A stretch of 5,156 nt of DNA from Thermoplasmata archaeon (GTDB lineage: Archaea; Thermoplasmatota; Thermoplasmata; Lutacidiplasmatales; UBA184): the NCBI GenBank assembly GCA_021792485.1, contig JAJYUO010000090.1:1-5156 (forward strand), in the 5' to 3' direction. The notes under the pieces are model-generated. The model was not told where the DNA came from, ran no database searches, and saw only the letters and a list, made by a program, of their open reading frames with translations. A program made the translations under genes and the position numbers. Of this stretch, positions 1-5,156 are shown piece by piece. Position 1 is the stretch's first letter. Each line of letters opens with the position of its first letter.

Positions 1-257
1 AGCGCGGGTACGACTGGATCGCCGGCACCGGTGCCTACACCGTCGCACGCGGCGCGGATTTCGTCGACCGGTTCGTCATCGATGGCACGGTACGCGGCTT
101 CGAGCGCACGTTTTCCGCCCTGTCGCAGCGGCTGCGGAAGATCCAGACCGGGGTCGTCTCCGACTACGCGGCGTACGTCATCGCGGGACTGATCGCGTTG
201 TTCGTGATCGTGCTGTTCGTCGCCCCGTGGCTCGTCTCAAAGCTGGGAGGAGGGTAG
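1..257 (+). CDS. nuoL: NADH-quinone oxidoreductase subunit L, C-terminal end (partial, 5' end outside window)
   Basis: This is the last 84 codons of a reading frame entering from the left edge; the first complete codon is at 3 and the stop is TAG at 255-257. The visible part reads RGYDWIAGTGAYTVARGADF and continues with a VDRFVIDGTV segment (about visible residues 21-30), then a QTG motif (48-50) followed by Y55 and one clear hydrophobic helix (about 55-77). The D-x-x-IDG segment followed by QTG-x-x-x-x-Y and a terminal membrane helix is the familiar C-terminal signature of NuoL, downstream of its long lateral helix. NuoL is the most distal proton-pumping subunit of the complex I membrane arm. 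Its position directly before nuoM supports the call, since L-M-N is the conserved order. The Gly-rich tail (KLGGG) is encoded by bases that also form the ribosome-binding site of nuoM. The pumping channel residues lie outside the window, so its functional integrity cannot be judged. Confidence 0.88.
   Translation, partial: RGYDWIAGTGAYTVARGADFVDRFVIDGTVRGFERTFSALSQRLRKIQTGVVSDYAAYVIAGLIALFVIVLFVAPWLVSKLGGG
246..254 (+). promoter_or_regulatory. Ribosome-binding site of nuoM, inside the 3' end of nuoL
   Basis: GGAGGAGGG is a strong purine-rich Shine-Dalgarno match ending 6 bases before the ATG at 261. It lies in the last codons of nuoL and overlaps the sequence coding for its Gly-rich tail. 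It fixes the nuoM start and suggests translation of nuoM is coupled to that of nuoL. Confidence 0.8.
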
Positions 258-260
258 CCG

Positions 261-1730
261 ATGAGCGTTCCCCTGATCAGCCTCACGCTTGCCTCGCTCG
301 CCGTCGGGACGGTCGCCACGTTCCTCGCCGGGCGCTATGCGCGTTGGGTCGCGCTTGGGACGTCCGCCCTCTTCCTCCTCGAGATCGGCATCCTGTTCTC
401 GGGCTACGCGTGGCCAGGACTGCTCCATGGGATCCCGCAGTTCGCCTTCTACGAGTCGCACGCGTGGATCTCGATCGGCTGGCTCACCATCAACTACACC
501 GTCGGCGTGGACGGGATCTCCTTGGTGATGATCCTCCTGACGGGGATCCTCCAGATCGCGACCGTCCTCTACACGTGGAACGAGCAGAACCGTCCCGCCG
601 CGTGGTTCGGCCTCGTGCTCCTGACGTGCCTCGGCTGCTTCGGGGTGTTCGTCGCGCTCGACATCCTCTTCTTTTTCCTGTTCTGGGAGGCCGTCCTCGT
701 GCCGATGTTCTTCATCATCGGCTACTGGGGGGGCCCGAACCGCCGCTACGCGGCGATCAAGTTCTTCGTTTACACCCACGTCGCGAGCATCGTGATGCTT
801 GTCGGCCTCTTGGCCCTCGCCTTCTACTCCCACGCCGCCTCGCTCGACTTCGCGGCGGTCTATGCGGCCGAGCCCGCCCTCACGGGGGTCGTGCCGGCAT
901 TCCTGTTCCTCGCGCTCTTCTTCGGATTCGGGGTCAAGTTCCCGGTCGTCCCGTTCCACACGTGGCTGCCCGACGCGCATGTCGAGGCGCCCACCGGCGG
1001 GTCGGTGCTGCTCGCCGGGTTGCTGCTCAAGCTCGGAGCCTACGGACTGATCCGGTGGGGCGTGGAGGTGGTCCCCAACGGCTTCCACACGGACACCCCG
1101 ATCCTTCTCGTCATCGCGTTCGCTTCGATCATCTGGGGTTCGGTCCTTTCGCTCAGCCAACGCGATCTGAAACGGATGGTCGCCTACTCTTCCATCAACC
1201 ACATGGGCATCGTCCTGCTCGCGATCGCGCTGAACAGCGAGCTCGGACTCGTTGCCGCCCTGTTCCTGATGTTCGCCCACGGCATCGTGAGCGCGCTCCT
1301 CTTCATGACCGCGGGGAGCACGCACCACATCTACGGAACGCGCGACATCCCGAGCCTCGGCGGGACCGCGAGCGCCACGCCCCGCTTAGCGACGGCGATC
1401 ATGATCGGGAGCCTTGCGTCCCTCGGGCTTCCGGCGCTCATCAGCTTCCCGGCCGAGTTCACTGCGCTCCTCGCCACCTGGCAGGCGCTGGCCTACTGGG
1501 TGCTGATCCCCCTGGTCGTCCTCGTCGTCACCGCCGGCTTCTACATCTGGATGATGCAGCGCGTCCTGTTCGGACCTCCGAAAGGGATCCCGAACCCGGT
1601 CCACGATCTGCCGGCACTCGAGGTGATCGCCATGGGGATCCTGATCGCGTTCACGGTCCTCTTCGGAATATTGCCGGACCTGCTCGTTCACTGGATCGTG
1701 CTGTCGCCGATCGGAGTGTGGCCGCTGTGA
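261..1730 (+). CDS. nuoM: NADH-quinone oxidoreductase subunit M (antiporter-like proton-pumping subunit)
   Basis: The 489-residue, almost wholly hydrophobic protein has about 14 predicted membrane helices, close to the usual NuoM length of about 490-510. Motifs in order: FFFLFWEAVLVPMF (137-150) with the conserved helix-5 glutamate E143; FGFGVKFPVVPFHTWLPDAH (221-240) with channel lysine K227, followed by VEAPT, the hallmark of the Mrp/NuoM family; K257 in the LLLKLGAYG stretch (254-262); RDLKRMVAYSSINHMG (301-316); the MFAHGIVSALLF stretch (337-348) with H340; and E399 in helix 12. The helix-12 residue is Glu, which distinguishes NuoM from NuoN (Lys there). Role: one of three ion channels in the complex I membrane arm, coupling quinone reduction to proton export. 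The start at 261 is supported by a strong ribosome-binding site and lies 3 bases after nuoL. If the host complex uses F420H2 or ferredoxin instead of NADH, the name would be FpoM or FqoM; the sequence here cannot tell. Confidence 0.95.
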   Translation: MSVPLISLTLASLAVGTVATFLAGRYARWVALGTSALFLLEIGILFSGYAWPGLLHGIPQFAFYESHAWISIGWLTINYTVGVDGISLVMILLTGILQIATVLYTWNEQNRPAAWFGLVLLTCLGCFGVFVALDILFFFLFWEAVLVPMFFIIGYWGGPNRRYAAIKFFVYTHVASIVMLVGLLALAFYSHAASLDFAAVYAAEPALTGVVPAFLFLALFFGFGVKFPVVPFHTWLPDAHVEAPTGGSVLLAGLLLKLGAYGLIRWGVEVVPNGFHTDTPILLVIAFASIIWGSVLSLSQRDLKRMVAYSSINHMGIVLLAIALNSELGLVAALFLMFAHGIVSALLFMTAGSTHHIYGTRDIPSLGGTASATPRLATAIMIGSLASLGLPALISFPAEFTALLATWQALAYWVLIPLVVLVVTAGFYIWMMQRVLFGPPKGIPNPVHDLPALEVIAMGILIAFTVLFGILPDLLVHWIVLSPIGVWPL

Positions 1731-1731
1731 T

Positions 1732-1737
1732 CCGAGG
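1732..1737 (+). promoter_or_regulatory. Ribosome-binding site of nuoN
   Basis: CCGAGG, with a GAGG core at 1734-1737, ends 6 bases before the ATG at 1744, in the 13-base gap after the nuoM stop. It is weaker than the sites before nuoM and the reductase gene, but the spacing is good and it supports the chosen nuoN start. Confidence 0.55.
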
Positions 1738-1743
1738 CGTTCC

Positions 1744-3372
1744 ATGAGCCTGATCGCGACGCTGCTCGACTTCCTTCCCGAGGTCCTCCTGCTCGCGGGA
1801 GCGCTGCTCGTCTTCCTCTTGGACGCGATCGGGATCCGCCGGATCGAGGTCGTGGGATCGGTCGCGGTCGGGGCGATCCTGCTCGCGATGCTCTTCGTCT
1901 TCGCCGACCTGGGATTCGCCCCGGTCGCCTTCCTCGCGACGGTCCCGACGAGCCTGATCGACGCCGTCCCGGCCTCGGGCTCCACGCCGCTGTACTGGTT
2001 CACGAGCCTCGGGTTCTTCTTCCAGATCTTCTTCCTGATCGCGGCGTTCCTCGTCGCGCTCGCTTCGATGAGTCGGCCGTCGCACGAGCGGGGCGCGGCC
2101 GTGTTCTACGGCATGATCCTCCTCGCAACGCTCGGCATGATGCTGGTCGCGGTCGCGAGCGACCTCATCTTCCTATTGATCGCGATCGAGCTCGTCGGCA
2201 TCCCGTCCTACCTCTTGGTCGCCTACACGCGACGCGACGTGCGCTCGATGGAGGCCGCGATGAAGTTCTTCATCGTCGGAGCGCTCTCGACCGTGCTGTC
2301 GTTCTTCGGCGCCTCCTTCCTCTACGGCGCCTACGGCACGACCAACCTCTTCGTCCTAGCCTCGGGCAGCGCGGTCAACAGCGGAGCGTTGGGGGGCGGA
2401 GGGTTCCCGCTCCTCGTCGCCATCGGCTACTGCCTGCTGATCGCGGGCCTCGCGTTCAAGATCACGCTGGTCCCGTTCCACGCCTGGGCGGTGGACGTCT
2501 ACGACGGCGCGCCCGACGACGTCTCCGCGTTCCTCGCGGGCGGGACGAAGAAGATAGGGCTCTTCGCGTTCTTCCTCGTCTTCCTCGGTCCTGTCCTGCT
2601 GATTCGGGGAACGGTGGAGTTCCAATGGTTCGGCGGGATCGGGCCGGTGGCCCTCGGCCCAGTCCTCCAGATCGTGCTCAGCGTCCTAGCGGTCGTGACG
2701 ATGACCATCGCCAACGTGCTCGCGCTGATGCAGAAGAGCATGAAGCGGATGCTCGCCTATTCGTCGATCAGCCAAGCCGGCTACATGCTCATCGGGATCG
2801 CGGTCGGCACGGCGCCGGCCCTCACGGGGGCGAGCCTCCAGGTCTTTTCGCACGTCGTCATGAAGTCGGGCGCTTTCCTCGTCGTCGCGGCGGCCGCCAG
2901 CCTGGGAGTCGGACCGCTCATCGCGGATTGGCGGGGGATGGGACAGCGGCACCCGTGGCTGAGCGTGTCGTTCGCGGTGATGCTGCTGAGCCTCGCCGGC
3001 GTCCCGCTGACGGTCGGTTTCTTGTCGAAGTTCGTCCTCTTCAGCGCGGCGGTCGAAGCGCAGGGGTACTTCATCTGGCTCGCGGTCGCCGGACTGCTCA
3101 ACAGTGCCCTCAGCGTCTTCTACTATGGGCGGGTCTTGAAGGTGATGTACTTCGACGGGCCGGACCCAGCGTTGCCGGCGCCCCCGGGCACGGACCGCTC
3201 CGCGTCGGAGGCGGCGCCGGTTCTCGCGCTGCGCGCCGGCGGCATCGGTTACGCTCGCGCCACGACCATCGCCCTCATCGCGATCGTCATCGTCGTCCTG
3301 GGAATCTATCCGGGTCCGCTCCTCCAGCCGCTAGCGGCCGCCGCCCAGCACTTCGTCAACCTCGGCCTGTAG
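1744..3372 (+). CDS. nuoN: NADH-quinone oxidoreductase subunit N (antiporter-like proton-pumping subunit)
   Basis: The 542-residue polytopic membrane protein carries the full NuoN set of charged residues: E149 in the IAIELVGIPSYLLVAY stretch (147-161), K173 in EAAMKFFIVGA (170-180), K239 in FKITLVPFHAWAVDVYDGAP (238-257), K269/K270 in FLAGGTKKIG, and a lysine, K429, in helix 12 (VGFLSKF), where NuoL and NuoM differ. The RMLAYSSISQAGYMLIG stretch (335-351) and H370 are also typical. Role: the antiporter-like subunit nearest the quinone-binding region, part of the proton-translocation path. It is longer than common NuoN proteins (about 480-500). The extra length appears as a polar/proline-containing stretch at about 65-85 and a hydrophilic loop at about 470-505 before the last helix (about 506-523). 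The start codon follows a moderate ribosome-binding site, 13 bases after nuoM. All key residues are present, so the subunit looks functional. Confidence 0.94.
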   Translation: MSLIATLLDFLPEVLLLAGALLVFLLDAIGIRRIEVVGSVAVGAILLAMLFVFADLGFAPVAFLATVPTSLIDAVPASGSTPLYWFTSLGFFFQIFFLIAAFLVALASMSRPSHERGAAVFYGMILLATLGMMLVAVASDLIFLLIAIELVGIPSYLLVAYTRRDVRSMEAAMKFFIVGALSTVLSFFGASFLYGAYGTTNLFVLASGSAVNSGALGGGGFPLLVAIGYCLLIAGLAFKITLVPFHAWAVDVYDGAPDDVSAFLAGGTKKIGLFAFFLVFLGPVLLIRGTVEFQWFGGIGPVALGPVLQIVLSVLAVVTMTIANVLALMQKSMKRMLAYSSISQAGYMLIGIAVGTAPALTGASLQVFSHVVMKSGAFLVVAAAASLGVGPLIADWRGMGQRHPWLSVSFAVMLLSLAGVPLTVGFLSKFVLFSAAVEAQGYFIWLAVAGLLNSALSVFYYGRVLKVMYFDGPDPALPAPPGTDRSASEAAPVLALRAGGIGYARATTIALIAIVIVVLGIYPGPLLQPLAAAAQHFVNLGL

Positions 3373-3380
3373 GAGGAGGA
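3372..3380 (+). promoter_or_regulatory. Ribosome-binding site of the reductase gene
   Basis: GGAGGAGGA starts at the last base of the nuoN TAG stop and ends 5 bases before the ATG at 3386. It is a strong site and makes 3386 a confident start. The short gap, with no room for a promoter and terminator, argues that the reductase is co-transcribed with the nuo genes. Confidence 0.8.
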
Positions 3381-3385
3381 AACCG

Positions 3386-4486
3386 ATGGAGCGCTACGAC
3401 GTCGTGGTCGTAGGCGCGGGACCTGCCGGTTCCTCTGCGGCCCGGGCCGCCGCGGGGGCGGGAGCGCATACCCTCCTCGTGGACCGTCGGCCGGAGCTGG
3501 GACATCCCGTGCAGTGCGGCGAGTTCGTGCCGACTCCCGAGGAGCTCGGGGATCTCTTCGACGCTCCCACGCTCATCCGGAGAGGATTCGAGATCCCGCC
3601 CGAATCGATCCAGCGCGCGACGCGCGCGATGGTCTGCGTTTCCCCGTTCGGGCATCGTTTTCGATTCCCGCTCTCGGGCTACACGATCTCGCGCCGCGCG
3701 TTCGACAAGGCGCTCGCCTACCGCGCGGAAGCGGCCGGCGCCGAGCTTCGGCACCCGGTGGGGATCACGGGAGTCGACGACGGAACGGTCCGCTTCGCGA
3801 ACGGCACGCGCGTGGAGGCGGGCGTGATCGTGGCGGCCGACGGCCCCCTGAGCACCGTCGGCCGCTCGCTCGGGTACGCTCCTCCCCGGGAGATGTTCCG
3901 GATGATCACCGCGACGGTGGATTCCACCTTCGGGGACGAGATCGAGCTGTTCTTCGGCCGAGTCGCCCCGGGCGGCTACGCCTGGGCGTTCCCGCGCGCC
4001 GACGATCTCAACGTCGGCCTGGGGATCGACCCCCACGCCTCCGGCGTCTCGCTCGATCGGCTGCTGGATAAGTTCGTTCGGGGCGCGAACTTCGCTCCCG
4101 CGCACGACCGCACGCGCTGGTGGGTCCCGATCGGACCTCCGCCCGAGCGCCTGAGCGTCGGTCGCGTCCTCTTCGCCGGGGACGCCGCGAACTTGGTCAT
4201 GGCGACGAACGGAGGAGGCATCCCGACCGCGATGCTCAGCGGGTGGCTCGCGGGAGAGGCCGCCGCGGCCCACGTCCAACACGGGGCGGCGCTCACGGAG
4301 TACGACCACGCGGTTACCGAAGCGTTGGCGGCCCCACTGGCCCGGGGGTACCGGATCCAGCGGGCGACGGAGCGAGTCGCCCGCTCGAACATCGCGCTGG
4401 CGCTGGGAATGCGCTATATCGGGGCGGCCGGTCTCGATGACGTGATGCGCCTGCGCTGGCCGGCGCGCATGGGAAGGATTTCATGA
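3386..4486 (+). CDS. Geranylgeranyl reductase family FAD-dependent oxidoreductase (isoprenoid chain saturation)
   Basis: The 366-residue protein opens with an FAD-binding Rossmann motif: YDVVVVGAGPAG, with GxGxxG at 10-15 and acidic D33 closing the second strand. PVQCGE (41-46) follows, with C44 matching the conserved cysteine of archaeal geranylgeranyl reductases. Other motifs are AADGPLSTVGR (150-160), the family block YAWAFPRADDLNVGLG (198-213), and the second FAD motif GDAANL (265-270) with the Gly-rich NGGGIP (275-280). Known members saturate isoprenoid double bonds: archaeal ether lipids, the phytyl chain of chlorophyll, or menaquinone tails (MenJ). At 366 residues it is somewhat short; many relatives have about 390-450. 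No signal peptide is seen; relatives are membrane-associated. It lies between nuoN and a polyprenyl synthase gene, so a quinone-tail substrate is plausible but archaeal phospholipid is equally typical for this family. Substrate is inference; family membership is firm. Confidence 0.88.
   Translation: MERYDVVVVGAGPAGSSAARAAAGAGAHTLLVDRRPELGHPVQCGEFVPTPEELGDLFDAPTLIRRGFEIPPESIQRATRAMVCVSPFGHRFRFPLSGYTISRRAFDKALAYRAEAAGAELRHPVGITGVDDGTVRFANGTRVEAGVIVAADGPLSTVGRSLGYAPPREMFRMITATVDSTFGDEIELFFGRVAPGGYAWAFPRADDLNVGLGIDPHASGVSLDRLLDKFVRGANFAPAHDRTRWWVPIGPPPERLSVGRVLFAGDAANLVMATNGGGIPTAMLSGWLAGEAAAAHVQHGAALTEYDHAVTEALAAPLARGYRIQRATERVARSNIALALGMRYIGAAGLDDVMRLRWPARMGRIS
4471..4477 (+). promoter_or_regulatory. 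Ribosome-binding site of the polyprenyl synthase gene
   Basis: GGGAAGG lies 5 bases before the ATG at 4483, inside the last codons of the reductase gene. It is imperfect as a Shine-Dalgarno match. Together with the ATGA stop/start overlap at 4483-4486 it supports translational coupling of the two genes. Confidence 0.5.
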
Positions 4487-5156
4487 GCAGCGCTCCGCCC
4501 GGAGACGGCGCCGAGGCGTCGTTCGAGACCCTGGTCGCCCAATCGATCGGGAACGAGCCGCTCGGCCGGCTGACCGACCTGTTGCCTGTGCTCGGCCGGG
4601 ACCTCTCGGAAGTCGATTGGCGCATCCACGAGATCCTCGGCGCGCGCTACGCGACCCTATCGGAGGCGGCGCAGTACGCGACCCAAGTCGGCGGGAAGCG
4701 GGTCCGTCCGCTCTTGATGGCGGCCTATTACCGCGCGCTGGGAGCGAACTCGACCGAGCGGATCCATGCGCTCGCGGCCGCCTTCCAGCTGATCCACACG
4801 GCCAGCCTCGTGCACGACGACGTCATCGACCATTCCGACGTCCGTCGCGGCCGGCCGTCGATGCCGCGCGCCTATGGGGTCCCGTTGTCGATCGTGACGG
4901 GAGATTACCTCTTCGTGCGGGCCTTCGAACTGGCGGCCGAGTACCCCCGATCCGTGATCCTCCGATGCGGCGAGGCCTGTGCCGATCTGGTGGAAGGCGA
5001 GGTCCTCCAGGAAGCCGGACGCTTCGAGCTGTCGGTCGGAAAGGAGCACTACTTCCGCGTCGTCGAGCGGAAGACCGCGGCGATCATCGCCGCGGCTCTC
5101 GCCTCGTGCGCCGAGATCATGGGGTTGGACGCCGAGGGGATTGATGCCGCGACGAC
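4483..5156 (+). CDS. Trans-polyprenyl diphosphate synthase, probably long-chain (partial, 3' end outside window)
   Basis: The frame starts at ATG 4483, overlapping the reductase stop by four bases (ATGA), and runs 224 codons to the right edge without a stop. Motifs: GGKRVRP (70-76), which binds the isopentenyl diphosphate substrate; the first Asp-rich motif HDDVIDHSDVRRGRPS (111-126), with D112, D113 and D116 binding Mg-diphosphate and R121/R122 following; GDYLF (140-144); LVEGEVLQ (169-176); and the conserved K197-T198 pair. The second Asp-rich motif should lie just beyond the window. These enzymes condense isopentenyl diphosphate onto an allylic primer. The residue five before D112 is A107; small residues there usually allow products longer than C20, and the local IHTASLVHDDVID resembles hepta- and octaprenyl synthases. 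A quinone tail is thus the likely use, though an archaeal C20/C25 lipid chain cannot be excluded. The N-terminus has an extra variable stretch of about 25 residues. Confidence 0.9.
   Translation, partial: MSSAPPGDGAEASFETLVAQSIGNEPLGRLTDLLPVLGRDLSEVDWRIHEILGARYATLSEAAQYATQVGGKRVRPLLMAAYYRALGANSTERIHALAAAFQLIHTASLVHDDVIDHSDVRRGRPSMPRAYGVPLSIVTGDYLFVRAFELAAEYPRSVILRCGEACADLVEGEVLQEAGRFELSVGKEHYFRVVERKTAAIIAAALASCAEIMGLDAEGIDAAT

Noticed and set aside
727..733. Run of seven G in nuoM as a possible slippage or frameshift site
   Set aside because: The frame reads straight through as GYWGGPNR, the normal NuoM sequence after helix 5, so there is no evidence of frameshifting or sequence error.
237..1328. 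Antisense open frame of 363 codons opposite nuoM
   Set aside because: Composition is dominated by Glu, Arg and Asp, the usual mirror of a hydrophobic membrane protein on the opposite strand in GC-rich DNA; no motif or start signal supports it.
227..1747. Long + strand open frame of 506 codons over nuoM in another frame
   Set aside because: Its translation is Arg/Pro/His-rich with no recognisable domain, typical of an off-frame read of GC-rich coding sequence; the nuoM frame over the same bases has full family motifs.
2625..3413. Alternative + frame of 262 codons across the nuoN 3' end and reductase start
   Set aside because: Off-frame shadow of nuoN; Arg/Gly/Pro-rich and spanning a gene junction with good stop and start signals in the real frames.
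3356..4309. Antisense open frame of 317 codons opposite the reductase gene
   Set aside because: Arg/Gly/Glu-rich low-information translation with no domain; the sense strand encodes a clear FAD enzyme.
4617..5144. Alternative + frame of 175 codons inside the prenyl synthase gene
   Set aside because: Overlaps conserved GGKRVRP and DDVID coding sequence in the proper frame; its own product shows no family features.
1..5156. Search for CRISPR arrays, transposons, tRNAs, riboswitches, hidden small genes or a defence system
   Set aside because: No direct or inverted repeat arrays, no transposase motifs and no non-coding gap longer than 13 bases were seen; the window is filled by five conserved metabolic genes.

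Overview
The window holds one dense, gap-free gene run, all on the + strand: the 3' end of nuoL, complete nuoM and nuoN (the three antiporter-like proton-pumping membrane subunits of respiratory complex I), a complete FAD-dependent geranylgeranyl-reductase-family gene, and the 5' two thirds of a trans-prenyl (polyprenyl) diphosphate synthase gene cut by the window end. Gaps between genes are 3, 13 and 13 bases, and the last pair overlaps by 4 bases (ATGA). Nearly every base is coding. I see no RNA gene, mobile element, repeat array, CRISPR array, promoter or terminator, so this looks like the distal part of a longer complex I operon with two isoprenoid genes appended.

Organism: base composition is clearly GC-rich, with third positions strongly G/C. 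The reductase carries archaeal-type signatures (a PVQCGE block and an FAD-domain YAWAFPRADDLNVGLG stretch) and lacks the CGDGLTPRA-like block I expect in actinobacterial or plant relatives. I therefore lean towards a GC-rich archaeon with a Nuo-like complex I, for example a Thermoplasmata-related lineage. This is inference: a bacterium cannot be excluded, and the Nuo names could equally be Fpo/Fqo names if the complex takes electrons from F420H2 or ferredoxin.

How the genes fit together: NuoL, M and N pump ions while complex I reduces a membrane quinone (or a quinone-like carrier). The prenyl synthase has a small residue (Ala107) five positions before its first Asp-rich motif, which in this family usually means a product longer than C20, suitable for a quinone tail. 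The reductase could saturate such a tail, as MenJ does in mycobacteria. The simplest reading is that the operon makes both the quinone-reducing machine and the tail of its lipid substrate; the alternative is that the two isoprenoid genes serve archaeal membrane ether lipids.

I found no evidence of an undescribed system. The points most worth a second look are the coupling of complex I to isoprenoid genes, the predicted long-chain synthase, and the non-standard segments of NuoN.
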